Assembly (NCBI GenBank): GCA_020465985.1
Contig: JAANYP010000268.1
Coordinates: 370,721 to 434,720, forward strand
Length of the DNA stretch: 64,000 bases
Origin: Centrapalus pauciflorus
Lineage: Eukaryota > Streptophyta > Magnoliopsida > Asterales > Asteraceae
Direction of reading: 5' to 3'
Within the stretch, counting starts at the first letter, position 1; the number at the start of each line of letters is the position of its first letter. The notes beneath the pieces were generated by a model. It ran no database searches, was not told where the DNA came from, and was given only the letters and a program-made list of their open reading frames with translations. The position numbers and the translations under genes are program-made. Of the stretch, positions 39,822 through 51,745 are shown piece after piece.

Positions 39822-40091
39822 ATGGCGGGCTGTTTTAAACGCCAACGAGGAGGATCATCACGATCCTAAAATGTGGAAGTAGAAGAAGAAATGGTGGAAG
39901 AGCAAAATCTAAAAGTACCCTTAGGTGGGATACACTTCAACCGCCACCATGAATTCATCCGATTTCCTTTTTCTTTGGGCCGCACAACCGTTGACAAATA
40001 TAGAACTTCACTGGATGAGTTTTCTGCAAGAGATATTGTCAACGACCACGTCATGAACTGGGCAGTCCTGTCTACAATCTATGTTCCAGAT
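39822..40091 (+). pseudogene. Athila 2 ORF3, left copy, 5' part
   Basis: The ATG at 39822 lies 3 nt after the acceptor TCACAG. The start resembles the right copy (MAGNRQRGG) but an early insertion and a stop shift the frame; after that GGIHFNRHHEF, FPFSLGRTTVDKY and WAVLSTI are readable. Coding sequence is interrupted at CCAGAT by the Tekay insertion at 40092 and resumes at 49374. Confidence 0.75.
40087..40091 (+). other. Target-site duplication CAGAT, left
   Basis: CAGAT directly before the Tekay 2 5' LTR; the partner is at 49369-49373. Confidence 0.9.
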
Positions 40092-42434
40092 TGTAACATC
40101 CTCAGATTTAAATTACTGTAATTGAGGTTTAATTAGAAGAATTTTTAAATTAATGTAATTTAAGTTGAATTATGAAAGTTGGTACGAAATTTGGATTGAT
40201 TATAAAGTGGGTTGCATTATATGGAAATTTAGAATTTCAAATTATAAGGTGAAAATAATTATTAAATTTTAAGGATAATAAATAAAGATAGAATTCTTTA
40301 TTTATAAAATCAGTATTTTATGGAACCGGATAAGTGGAGGGACTAAATGTGACAAGAACCGAAAATGTGGAATAAAAGGGTGGAAAGTCTATTAATCCAC
40401 TTCATTTCACCAAATCACTTTTTCTCACTAAACTCTCACATCTCTCTCTCTCTAACCATAGAATATCATCAAAAGTTGGAATTTAAGGCTGAAAATCAAG
40501 ATTCAAGTTGCTTAGACGGATCTATAACTACTGCAATCATCGAATTAAGGTAAACATTACTTAAACTCTCTAAAATTAAGAGTTTTTGGTCGGTTTTTGA
40601 TGAAAACCGAACCATAGATTTGGAATAGAAAATGTTAATGCATGTTGGTTATTGTTATGGATTTGTTTAAATCTAGTGTATATGAAGCTACATATTAAAT
40701 TTCAGCTTCTGATTCACATCATAAGTATGATTGTTGGAGATTGTGTGTGTTTTAGTGTGTGTGTTCGATGGATGATGAAAAGGGTCAAAAAGGATTTGAA
40801 TTTGGTATGAAAGCATGTTAATATTAGTGTTAAATGTGTTGAAAATACATGTATATTAGTTGGTATAAGTTATTTCATGTATTGAATTAATACCAAAAAT
40901 GATGGGATTAAATCTGAAAATTCACAAGACTACACAAGTTCGAACAAGCAGATGATCCGAATTCGGATCCATGATGAACTCGGATCTGGTCCGAATTCGG
41001 ATGGGTCCGAAATGATAATATGCAGAACAGAAATATAAATTCTAAGTGTTGAACTCGGATGGGGGTCCGAATTCGTTTTGGGGACCGAATTCGGATGATG
41101 TCCGAATTTACATGGTTCGAACTTGTGAGGTCCGAACTTGATTTAGGGTTCGAAATTACATATGGTCCAAACTTAATCAGGGTTCGAACTTGACATGGGG
41201 ATTCGAATTTGAACTGGGTTCGAACTTAGCTATGGTTCGAATATAATGGGTCCGAACTATTGATGTTTAAAAATAGCAAAATAATTTCTAAGTGTTGAAA
41301 ATCGGTTGAGGTCCTAATTCGGTAGGGGACCGAATTCGGATAATGGTCCGAAATTAAAAAGGTCCGAATTGGGGCTTATATGTGGACCGAATTGACATAA
41401 TGGTCCGAACTGGTATATGGTCCGAATTCGGGTGGGGTCCGAATTCGGACATGGATCCGAAATATTGGGTCAAACGATACAAAAACTTATAAAATTTGGT
41501 TTTATGAAATTAAACAATTATTGACACAATGTTTTGATACAACTGACTTAACAGGTCCCTTGTGGTGTTGTTTAACCCACAGTGGGGTACTTTGTGGATC
41601 CGGTTGAAATTCCGAGGAGAAACAATATTGGTTAAAGTTTAATAACGCACCCACTGTGAGTACATATGATTTAACATGTTTATATCTGCTTTATGTTAGC
41701 TATTGCCTAATGAGACATGTTGCTTCATTATCGTTTGGAATTCTACTAACATGCGTAGATTTAGATGCACATTGATTTTGTTGCATGTCCGTTCTTTTGT
41801 TGTGCATCTATCAATGGACCGGCGGGTCGCATCTGTTACTCCGATGTTACTGCGCTTTATGACCTGGACCTTATCCCTCCGAGGTTTTGATAGGTAGTAA
41901 GTCATCCATGATGTTATGTCTATCTCAGATGGTTGGTTTGATGCCGAGCTTTGGGCTCGAAGGAGCTGCGGCTCTTGCTCCGTACTTGGTGTACGAAGAG
42001 AGTATACGACGTGTGTCGTCGGTGTTACTCTTGGGGCTTCATAAAGATTTATAAAATGCGTAAATTTGTGTATTCACTAAGCATTCGCTTACCCCTCAGT
42101 TGTTGTATTTTTACAGGAAAAGGAAAATGTGCTGCCGGACCTTCTAGTTAGGTCATTTGTGAAGTCCTGGAAGACTTGATACTACGCAATCGGTAATTGT
42201 GCTATGGGACCAATGTTGTAATATGTTTGGAATGATTGTAATGAAGTTTGAGTATGTAGATTTAGACTTGAAACCTTGTAGCATTGTAGGGTGTTTTAGA
42301 CAGTTGTATTATTTTATTTATGTACTTTTATGCTTCCGCACTTTAATTAAGCTTTCAGATCATTATGTAATTTATGTATGGTGTTTAATCCTGGGTGTTA
42401 TGTAATTGTGGTTAAATGTGGCAAGGGTGTCACA
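40092..42434 (+). repeat. Tekay 2 5' LTR
   Basis: 2343 bp, TGTAACATCC...GGTGTCACA. It contains a (CT)n leader (40440-40455) and an array of CCGAATTCGG palindromes (40945-41460). Against the 3' LTR it has about 6 substitutions in the first 170 bp and is 218 bp longer, mainly through one 205-bp difference. Confidence 0.95.
40945..41460. repeat. Array of TCCGAATTCGGA and GGTTCGAACTT words
   Basis: More than twenty CCGAA/TTCGG and TTCGAA words, many forming the palindrome CCGAATTCGG, are spaced irregularly over 500 bp in the transcribed part of the LTR. The 3' LTR keeps only the first part. Confidence 0.8.
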
Positions 42435-42439
42435 TGTAA

Positions 42440-42451
42440 TGGTATCAGAGC
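42440..42451 (+). other. Primer binding site, tRNA-iMet type (Tekay 2)
   Basis: TGGTATCAGAGC begins five bases after the 5' LTR, the usual PBS of plant Ty3/gypsy and copia elements. Confidence 0.9.
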
Positions 42452-42651
42452 AGTAGTTTGAGATTCAAGTGTCCGTGAGGTCTTCGTCTCAAACGTTAAG
42501 TGATGATATGTAGTGGTTTAAGTAATGATCTGAACTAAGATAGGTTATGATCCAGTAATCATAAGAAGTTGACTTTCATACGAGACAATGGGTGGTGTCT
42601 TTAAATAAATGACATGTTACTAAACAAGTTATATGTGTTATATTTCAGAAC

Positions 42652-43881
42652 ATGTCTAGAGGAGGAATGACGCCCGAAGAAACAAGAGAAATGATGCTAG
42701 CCATGATGGCTGAGCAAAATCAGATGATTCAAGATCAGTTTCGGGCTCGAGATGAGGCCGAAGCTAAGAGAAGAGAAGACAAGAGAAAGAATAAGGAAAA
42801 ATAGGGGGTCAACAATGATGAAAAAGATGACAATACTGGGTCATCTAACAAACCCAAAGGTTGTAGTTTCAAGGACTTCAAAGGAAATGGGGCCGTCGAG
42901 TTTAATGGATTGGGTGATGCTGTTGCCGCACTTGAATGGATAACAGCAACCGAACGGACATTCCGAATCAGCGACTGTGATGATAAGGACATGGTTCGGT
43001 ATGCTACTGCTATGTTCACCAAAGATGCGATTATGTGGTGGAATTCCATGGTTAACGCCTTAACCTTGGAAAAAGTGTCTGTTATGACATGGGCTGAGTT
43101 CACTTACTTATTCACTCAGCAGTACTGTCCGGTTGATGAGCGCCGAAGACTTGAGGCAAAGTTTATGGCATTGATGCAGGGGACTAAGACTGTGTCCCAG
43201 TATGCTGTGGAACTCACGAGGCTGAGTTTGTTTGCGCCTCATCAAGTAGATACCGAAGAAAGGAAAGTAACCAGGTTCGAGGCTGGTTTGGATATAGAGA
43301 TCAGAAGAGTTATGAGCAACGTGCGCTACACTACTTTTGCTGGCTTACTTGAGGCTGCCAGAAATGTAGAACAGATTCTTATCATGTCGGGATATTCGAT
43401 TGGGTCTGCTGTCGCTGCTACTAATCCAACACAGCGGTCACCGCCGAAGCGCCAGCGTGAGGGAGGATACTCGGGATCTTCTCGCTCGTCACAGTATTCA
43501 CCTCAGCAATTTTATCGTCGACCATCTGGATCTTCTGGTTGTGCTCGTGCCTACTCCATCAACACCGAGCCGCGATACTGAAATAAGTGTCACTTGGAAC
43601 ATTTCGGCAAGTGCACTAACGGACGCGCTTGCTTTTGCTGTGGAGAGTTGGGTCATTTTTAGAATGAGTGCCCAAGGAAAGCTGATGCTTGCCATAAGTG
43701 TGGTGTAGGGGGGCATTACAGTAGGAATTGCAGAAAGAACGATCCAGCTGTTGCTGCTCCGTCATCGACCCGATCATCAGGGGGATCTAGTGGTGGTTCA
43801 GTCAATCACTGGAACCAGCCACAAAGGGCACCGGCTCGTGCATTTCAAACTACCGCAGAGGAGGCTAGGGAAAACCCGGAG
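42652..43881 (+). pseudogene. Tekay 2 gag
   Basis: The ATG at 42652 starts MSRGGMTPEE, followed by a charged helical stretch and, after an in-frame TAG (42802-42804), the capsid region with FNGLGDAVAALEW and MWWNSMV. Two zinc knuckles follow: the first (CFCCGELGHF..NEC, near 43630-43670) contains an in-frame TAG at 43660-43662, and the second (CHKCGVGGHYSRNC) is near 43695-43735. Another stop, TGA, lies at 43579-43581. All of it stays in one frame with pol. It is the structural capsid precursor, inactivated by three stops. Confidence 0.85.
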
Positions 43882-46800
43882 GTGATTACTGGTATGTTTA
43901 TTGTAAACTCTTTGCCTGCAAGAGTGTTATTTGACTCGGGTGCCAATAGATCTTTTGTATCTACCGTGTTTGCTCAACAACTGTTTATGCCTCTGTCTAA
44001 GTTATCTACTATACTTGATATTGAAACTGCTAGTAACACTCTAGTCAAAGTAGATCATGTATACCGTAACTGCACCTTAGTTATTGAAGATGTAGTCTTC
44101 AATTTGGACCTGATTCTGATAGCATTCAGTGAATTTGACGTGATAGTCGGAATGGACTGGTTGATTGAGAATGAAGCCCATATAGTGTGTAAGAAGAGTA
44201 TGATCAATATAAGTACTCCGGAGGGGCGTGAGATCTATATTTACGGGGATAGGAGAAGCGGGGATCTGTGTTTGTTAACCATTGCAAAAGCCCGAAAGCT
44301 TGTTGCAAAGGGTTGTGAGTCCTATTTGGCATACGCTATTGATGCCAAGGCTGAGAAGAAGACTATGGCCGATGTGCCTGTTGTATCACAATTCCCGGAT
44401 GTGTTTCCGGAAGACTTGTCTGGCGTGCCGCCTGAGAGACAAGTGGAGTTTCGAATTGATCTGATCCCTGGAGCTGCACCGGTAGCTCGTTCTCCGTATC
44501 GTCCTGCTCCTACCGAGATGCAAGAAATGATGAAGCAACTCCAGGAGTTGTTGGATAAGGGCTTCATTCGACCGAGTTCATCTCCGTGGGGAGCTCCAGT
44601 ATTGTTTGTTAAGAAGAAGGATGGCACGATGCGAATGTGCATTGATTACCGGGAGTTGAATAAGCTGACTATCAAGAACAAGTATCCGCTGCCGAGGATA
44701 GATGACTTGCTTGATCAACTACATGGGGCAAGTGTGTTCTCTAAAATTGAGTTGAGGTCGGGATACCACCAACTGAAGGTACGAGGAGATGATGTGCCTA
44801 AAACAGCATTCAGAACTCGGTATGGGCATTACGAGTTTCTGGTGATGCCTTTTAGGTTAACCAACGCCCTGGCTGTTTTCATGGATTTGATAAATAGGGT
44901 TTGTAGACCGATGTTAGATAAATCGGTAATTATGTTTATTGAAGACATTTTGGTATATTCCAAGTCTGAGGCCGAGCATGCTGCTCATTTAAAAGAATTG
45001 TTGGAACTGTTGAGGAAAGAGAAGTTGTACGCCAAATTCTCAAAGTGTGAGTTTTAGCTGCAACAAATTCAGTTTTTGGGACATGTTATATCTGGAGCTG
45101 GGATTTCTGTAGATCCAGCTAAGGTTGAAGCCATAAAGAATTGGGAGCCGCCTCATTCAGCTACAGAAGTTAGAAGTTTTCTTGGGTTGACGGGCTACTA
45201 TCGGAGGTTTATTAAGGATTTCTCGAAGATTGCAGTTCCTTTGACTGCCTTAACGAAGAAGAATGCACCGTTTGTTTGGGAAACTGTGCAGCAAGAGGCC
45301 TTTGAGATCTTGAATAAGACGTTAAGTGAAGCACCGATATTTACTCTGCCGGAGGGCAATGAGGATTTTGTGGTTTACACGGACGCATCAAGATTGGGGT
45401 TAGGTGCTATACTGATGCAGCGGGGAAAAGTTATAGCGTACTCCTCGAGACAGCTTAAGCAGCATGAGAAGAAATACTCAACTCATGATCTTGAGTTGAC
45501 AGTTGTCACTTTTGCACTGAAATTGTGGAGGCACTATTTATACGGGACTAGATGTCAACTGTACATGGATCATAAGAGTTTAAAGTACATATTTAGTCAG
45601 AAAGAGCTTAACATGAGGCAGAGACGTTTGATGGAACTAATAAAGGATTATGATTGTGAAATCCTTTATCATCCCGGAAAGGCTAACGTGGTAGCCGATG
45701 CTTTGAGTCGCAAAGCTTATGCTAAGGATTGCTGCTATATGATGACGTCTACTATGCTAACATCTACGATTATAAATGATGTTAAGGCCGCTCAAGAAGA
45801 AGCCTTGAAAGACGAAAATGTTAATGATGAGGATATTCGAGTGCAGAAAAATGTTATGGAGACTAGTGAATCGGGTTTAAAAGGAATTTATGAAAGGATC
45901 TGGGTGCCGAAGTTTGGTGGAATGAGAAGAGTGATCATTGAAGAAGCACATCAGTCTAAGTTTTATAGTACATCCTGGGAGTACAAAGATGTACAATGAG
46001 TTAAAAGCGGATTTCTGGTGGCCGGGATTGAATAAGGATATCGGCCAGTACGTGGAACGGCGTAGGACTTGCCGGCTTGTGAAAGCCGAACACCAGCAGC
46101 CTTATGGTAGTTTGCAACCGCTTCCCATTCCGGAATGGAAGTGGGAACATATCACGATGGACTTTGTTACGAAACTGTCGAAGACTAGGCGTCAACACGA
46201 TGCAGTTTGGGTGATAGTTGATAGGTTAACTAAGTCCGCACACCTTATTCTGATAAGAGAGAATTATTCTTTGGAAAAGTTAGCACAGATTTATATGGTC
46301 GAGATTGTTGCTAGGCATGGAGTGCCTAAGTCTATTGTATCGGATCGGGATAGCCGATTTACTTCAAACTTTTGGTCGGCACTGCAAGAAGGGTTAGGAA
46401 CGAGGATCGCTATGAGTACGGCTTATCGTCTGCAAACCGATGGTCAGAGTGAACGAACCATCCTTACCTTGGAGGATATGATGAGATCTTGTGTATTGAA
46501 TCTCGGTGGCAATTGAGACGATCATTTGCCACTGATAGAGTTCTCGTACAACAACGGTTATCACGCGACGATCAAGAAAGCGCCGTTTGAGGCATTGTAT
46601 AAGAGAAGGTCTAGGACTCCTACTTGTTGGAGAGAAACAGGGGAAACACCGATTGCTGGGCCGGCATTGTTACAGGAGACAAACGAGAAGATACAGCTGA
46701 TTAGGCAGAATATGAAAGCGGCCCAGGATCGTCAGAAAAGTTATTACGATAGAAAGCACAAACCAATCAACCTTGAGGTAAATGACTGGGTTTATTTGAA

Positions 46801-47203
46801 AGTGTCACCTATGAGAGGTGTTACACGATTTGTGAAAAGAGGAAATTTGGCTCCGAGATTCGTCGGACCATTCAGAATAATAGAGAAAGTTGGAAACCAG
46901 TCTTACCGTTTGGAATTGCCTGAAGAGATGTCGGGCATACATCCAGTGTTTCATGTTGGGAATCTTAGACAGTCTTTTACTACTGAGAATGAGGATTGGG
47001 CTGACCATTCTGAGCTGCAAATTGATGAAAGGCTCCGATATGTTGAAGAGGCAGAATGTGTGTTAGATACGAAAGTAAAGAAGCTAAGGAGCAAAGAGAT
47101 CGAAATGGTGCTTGTACGTTGGAAGCATCATAAAGGAGCGAATCACACTTGGGAGACAAAGGTAGAGATGTTGAAGAAGTATCCGCAACTGTTTGAATCC
47201 TAG
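43882..47203 (+). pseudogene. Tekay 2 pol: protease, RT, RNase H, integrase, chromodomain
   Basis: It continues the gag frame. The protease site is DSGAN near 43936. In RT the motif is FIED (near 44938-44949) where the family has FIDD, so a catalytic Asp is replaced by Glu, and FGLTNAPA reads FRLTNALA. An in-frame TAG lies at 45055-45057. RNase H (TDASRLGLG) follows, then a frame change near 45965 in the integrase zinc region, and a TGA at 46514-46516 in place of the Trp usual there. The integrase triad region (MDF, SDRD, QSER) and the chromodomain-like tail are readable to the natural TAG at 47201. Confidence 0.9.
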
Positions 47204-47204
47204 T

Positions 47205-47222
47205 AACTTCGAGGACGAAGTT
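47205..47222 (+). other. Hairpin after the Tekay 2 pol stop codon
   Basis: AACTTCG, loop AGGA, CGAAGTT: a perfect 7-bp stem one base after the TAG stop and 21 bases before the 3' LTR. Compared with the Tekay 1 hairpin the third pair is C-G instead of T-A. Confidence 0.72.
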
Positions 47223-47243
47223 TGAGCGTGGTGGAGCCCATGC

Positions 47244-49368
47244 TGTAACATCCTTAGATTTAAATTACTGTAATTGTGGTTTAATTAGAAGAATTTTTAA
47301 ATTAATGTAATCTAAGTTAAATTATGAAAGTTGGTACGAAATTTGGATTGATTATAAAGTTGGTTGCATTATATGGAAATTTAGAATTTCAAATTATAAA
47401 GTGAAAATAATTATTAAATTTTAAGGATAATAAATAAAGATAGAATTCTTTATTTATAAAATCAGTATCTTATGGAACCGGATAAGTGGAGGGACTAAAT
47501 GTGACAAGAACCTAAAATGTGGAATAAAAGGGTGGAAAGTCTATTAATCCACTTCATTTCACCAAATCACTTTCTCTCACTAAACTCTCACATCTCTCTC
47601 GGCTCTCTCTCTCTCTCTCACCATAGAAGATTATCAAAAGTTGGAATTTAAGGCTGAAAATCAAGATTCAAGTTGCTTAGACGGATCTATAACTACTGCA
47701 ATCATCGAATTAAGGTAAACATTACTTAAACTCTCTAAAATTAAGAGTTTTTGGTCGGTTTTTGATGAAAACCGAACCATAGATTTGGAATAGCAAATGT
47801 TAATGCATGTTGGTTATTGTTATGGATTTGTTTAAATCTAGTGTATATGAAACTACATATTAAATTTCAGCTTCTGATTATGATTTTTGGAGATTGTGTG
47901 TGTTTTAGTGTGTGTGTTCGATGGATAATGAAAAGGGTCAAAAAGGATTTGAATTTGGTATGAAAGCATGTTAATATTGGTGTTAAATGTGTTGAAAATA
48001 CATGTATATTAGTTGGTATAAGTTATTTCATGTATTGAATTAATACAAAAAATGATGGGATTAAATCTGAAAATTTACAAAACTTCACAAGTTCGAACAA
48101 GCAGATGATCCGAATTCGGATCCATGATGAACTCGGATTTGGTCCGAATTCGGATGGGTCCGAAATGATAATATGCAGAACAGAAAAATAAATTCTAAGT
48201 GTTAAACTCGGATGGGGGTCCGAATTCGTTTTGGGGACCGAATTCGGATGATGTCCGAATTTACATGGTTCGAACTTGTGAGGTCCGAACTTGATTTAGG
48301 GTTCGAATTTACATATGGTCCGAACTTAATCAGGGTTCGAACTTGACATGGGGATTCAAATTCGAACTGGGTTCGAACTTAGCTATGGTTCGAACTTAAT
48401 GGGTCCGAACTATTGGGTCAAATGATACAAAAACTTATAAAATTTGGTTTTATGAAATTAAACAATTATTGACACAATGTTTTGATACAACTGACTTAAC
48501 AGGTCCCTTCTGGTGTTGTTTAACCCACACTATCCGGTTGAATTTCCGAGGAGAAACAATATCGGTTAAAGTTTAATAACGCACCCACTGTGAGTACATA
48601 TGATTTCGCATGTTTATATCTGCTTTATGTTAGCTATTGCCTACTGAGACATGTTGCTTCATTATCGTTTGGAATTCTACTAACATGCGTAGATTTAGAT
48701 GCACATTGATTTTGTTGCATGTCCGTTCTTTTGTTGTGCATCTATCAATGGACCGGCGGGTCGCATCTGTGACTCCGATGTTACTGCGCTATATGACCTG
48801 GACCTGATCCCTCCGAGATTTTGGTAGGCAGTAAGTCATCCCCGATGTTATGTCTGTCTCAGATGGTTGGTTTGATACCGAGCTTTGGGCTCGAAGGAGC
48901 TGCGACTCTTGCTCCGTACTTGGTGTACGAAGAGAGTATACGACGTGTGTCGTCGGTGTTACTCTTGGGGCTTCATAAAGATTTATAAAATGCGTAAATC
49001 TGTGTATTCGCTAAGCATTCGCTTACCCCTCGGTTATTGTATTTTTACAGGAAAAGGAAAATCTGATGCCGGACCTTCTAGTTAGGTGATTTGTGAAGTC
49101 CTGGAATATTTGATACTACGCAATCGGTAATTGTGCTATGGGACCAATGTTGTAATATGTTTGGAATGATTGTAATGAAATTTGAGTATGTAGATTTAGA
49201 CTTGAAACCTTATAGCACTGTAGGGTGTTTTAAACAGTTGTGTTATTTTATTTATGTACTTTTATGCTTCCGCACTTTAATTAAGCTTTCAGATCATTAT
49301 GTAAGTTATGTATAGTGTTTAATCCTGGGTGTTATGTAATTGTGGTTAAATGTGGCAAGGGTGTCACA
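47244..49368 (+). repeat. Tekay 2 3' LTR
   Basis: 2125 bp, TGTAACATCC...GGTGTCACA. It lacks 205 bp of the palindrome array present in the 5' LTR and has smaller differences of 12, 14 and about 13 bp. The preceding sequence GCGTGGTGGAGCCCATGC is only partly purine. Confidence 0.95.
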
Positions 49369-49373
49369 CAGAT
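49369..49373 (+). other. Target-site duplication CAGAT, right
   Basis: CAGAT directly after the 3' LTR matches 40087-40091. Confidence 0.9.
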
Positions 49374-50158
49374 GAAGAACAAGATTTAACGATAGTCTTG
49401 AGAAAATTTTTTTGAGATTGAACATGGGGGGTTTCACTTCGAGAGCATGGACAAACTTCATGGATATAAATGAACCAGAACTTACTCTTGAGTTCTACTC
49501 TACATATGGATTCCGTGAAGTTACTAGTGACATGAACGACTCTTCGGCTATTGGATTCAAGTTGGGTGGTGCTAACTGTTCAATCTCGGTGGTTCAAATG
49601 ACTACTTTGTTGGGTCTTTATTCTAGAGAGGGTGTGGCGAATCCTGACTTTCAGGGGTATATTGAATATGGCAACAAGAACCATCCCAAAGAGTACAATG
49701 AGCAAAACTTTTGGCATGTCATCGCCAATGGAGATTATGTCGCCCGAGACGCCAGGGAATCCTTGATTCGGGATCCCATCCACAGGCTTGTCAATTATTT
49801 CATTTCACTTTTAATAACTAAATGGAAGTCGAGTCCAGAGAGAGTGAACTTAAATGAATTATTCTTTATGTGGTCGGTTATCACCAAGGATAATAACGTG
49901 TTCGTGCCTTACTTCATAGCCAAATACTTCAACAATGCCACAGGGAGAAATGCAAAAGCTGGAATCTGTGGTGGGAGATTTGTCCCCAGAATAGCCAAGT
50001 CATTGAACCTTCTGAATCCACGAGTTATTCGTTTGCTCCGAGTAGAGTTCCCAGTGAGCGTCATTGACACAAGCTATCTGCTTGCCACGAAATGTTGTGG
50101 ATGTTGTTGTCTTCTTGGTTTAGCTTCTTCAGCACGTAAAGGGGCCGTGAGATGGTAG
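49374..50158 (+). pseudogene. Athila 2 ORF3, left copy, 3' part
   Basis: Continues the ORF3 interrupted at 40091. An open frame from 49412 reads FHFES-like sequence out of frame and then TLEFYSTYGFREV, IGFKLGGANCSIS, LLGLYSREG, WHVIANGDY, LIRDPIHRL, and LLRVEFPVSVIDTSYLLA. These match the Athila ORF3 family (FRLGG, GLY..E, RDP). At 50088 the sequence leaves the coding region of the right copy: this is the turning point of the inverted duplication. Residues after TSYLLA are antisense to the spacer. Confidence 0.78.
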
Positions 50159-50191
50159 GTTCTTTCAATGGGATCCTCCCAAATACATCCA
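50089..50191. other. Single-copy spacer at the centre of the inverted duplication
   Basis: About 103 bp between the two arms. On the minus strand it continues the ORF3 coding sequence (MDVFGRIPLKEPTISRP), so the right arm and spacer represent the original gene and the left arm is the copy. Confidence 0.75.
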
Positions 50192-51160
50192 TGGCAAGCA
50201 GATAGCTTGTGTCAATGACTCTCACCGGGAACTCTACTCGGAGCAAACGAATAACTCATGGATTTAGAAGGTTTAATGACTTGGCTATTCTGGTGACAAA
50301 TCTCCTTCCACAGATTCCAGCTTTTGGATTTCTCTCCTACGGCCTTGTTGAAATCTTTGGCTATGAAGTAAAGCAGTAAGACAAAATTATCTTCGGTGAG
50401 AACCGACCACATAAAGAATAAATCATTTGAGTTCACTCTCTCCGGACTCGACTTCCGTTCAGTTATGGAAAGTGAAATACTACGATGGAAAAGTCTATGG
50501 ATGGGATCCCGAGTCAAGGATTCCCTGGAGTCTCGGGCAACATAATCTCCATTGCCGATGGCATGCCAAAAGTCTTGCTCCTTGTACTCTTCGGGATGCT
50601 TCTTATTGCCATATCAATATATCCCTGAAAGTCAGGATTCACCACATCCTCTCTAGAATAAAGACCCAACAAAGTAGCCATTTTAACCACCGAGATTGAA
50701 CGGTTAGCACCACCCAACCTGAATCCAATAGCCGAAGAGTCGTTCATGTCACTAGTAACTTCACGGAATCCATATGTAGAGTAAAACTCAAGAGTAAGTC
50801 ATTTATATCCATGAAGTTTGTCCATGCTCTCGAAGTGAAACCCCCCATGTTCAATCTCAAATTTTTTTCTCAAGACGGTCGTTATATCTTGTTCTTCATC
50901 CGGAACAAAGATTGTAGACAGGACTGCCCAGTTGATGACGTGGCAGATGACAATTTCTATTGCAGACAACTCATCTAGTGAAATTCTATATTTGTCAACG
51001 GTTGTGTGGCCCAAGGAAGAAGGAAATCAGAAGAATTATGGTGGCGGTTAAAGTGTATTCCGCCTAAGGGTACTTCAGGATTTTGGTCTTCCAGCATTTC
51101 TTCTTTTGCTTCCACATTTCGGGATCGTGATGATCCTCCACGTTGGCGGTTGCCCGCCAT
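50092..51160 (-). pseudogene. Athila 2 ORF3, right copy
   Basis: The start ATG at 51160 lies 3 nt after the acceptor CTCACAG. The N-terminus is MAGNRQRGGSSRSRN, followed by GGIHFNRHHNSSDF, ATQPLTNIEF in a shifted frame, DEEQDITTVLRKKFEIEHGGFHFES, TLEFYSTYG, IGFRLGGANRSIS, LLGLYSREDV, then a frame change, and ...RDPIHRLFHRS, with RVEFPVRVIDTSYLLAMDVFG at the end. The copy is uninterrupted by transposons but has several frame changes and stops. It shows the empty sites for both the Tekay and the (TA)n-embedded element in the left arm. Confidence 0.75.
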
Positions 51161-51745
51161 GATCTGTGAGAATGAAAAAATTATATATATATTTGAGTTT
51201 GAGATTAAATTTGCTCGCATGATAGACACCTAACCAACTCACAAGCAATACCAAGACAAGATCCCCACACTTAAGCAACAAAACATCACATCTGATGTCG
51301 TATTCCTCTTCCATATTAAAAGGAAAAAAAATCACACTCACACTAAAATTATGAAGTTGAAGATAAAGGAACATGTTCCCACACTTTTGAATTATCAAGA
51401 TCTCATCTATATATCACATTCATGATTTAAACAAGTAAAATGCACAGAGTTTCATCAATAATATAATAGTTTAAAACACCATCGTATGCATAGACCAATA
51501 CAAAATCATAAATTCTCCTTCCAATTTCAACAAACCATACAAAAAATAATTATAATAATGATTAAAAAAATAGAAGGAAGATAACATAAACCTAAAAGAA
51601 AAGAAGAATCACAAGAACTAGACAACTTTATTCCCACTAAACAAAAACAATTGAAACAAACTTTAAACCCACGTGCATTAACCCAAGCCACACGTTACCG
51701 CTTTAAACGACAAAAGCAACAAAATTTATTTCTACACATGTGCTA
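50192..51745 (-). repeat. Inverted duplication, right arm
   Basis: Reverse complement of 38886-40091 joined to 49374-50088, apart from the nested insertions. Homology covers ORF3, its acceptor and T-rich intron-like sequence and ends near TACACATGTG (51735-51745). Confidence 0.82.

Larger units (their letters stand above)
38886..40091 (+). repeat. Inverted duplication, left arm, first part
   Basis: It matches the reverse complement of about 50800-51745. It contains the T-rich intron-like stretch, a (TA)n tract holding a small inverted-repeat element, a splice acceptor and the start of ORF3. The arm continues at 49374 after the nested Tekay. Confidence 0.82.
40092..49368 (+). mobile_element. 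Tekay/Del Ty3-gypsy retrotransposon 2, structurally complete
   Basis: 9277 bp with two LTRs, PBS, gag, pol with chromodomain and a 5-bp TSD CAGAT. It inserted in the left copy of Athila 2 ORF3; the uninterrupted right copy confirms the site. Gag and pol form one reading frame interrupted by at least five stops, plus one frameshift, and the RT active site is altered, so it is not autonomous. Confidence 0.95.

Noticed and set aside
41951..42151. Frame repeated at 48885-49085 starting MGSKELRLLLRTWC
   Set aside because: It is in the same place in both Tekay 2 LTRs, is not in the internal region and has no recognisable domain.
49412..50158. The 248-codon open frame as a host gene
   Set aside because: Its sequence matches the Athila ORF3 type found at 50.1-51.2 kb and 7.1-8.8 kb, and its end is an artefact of the inverted duplication.
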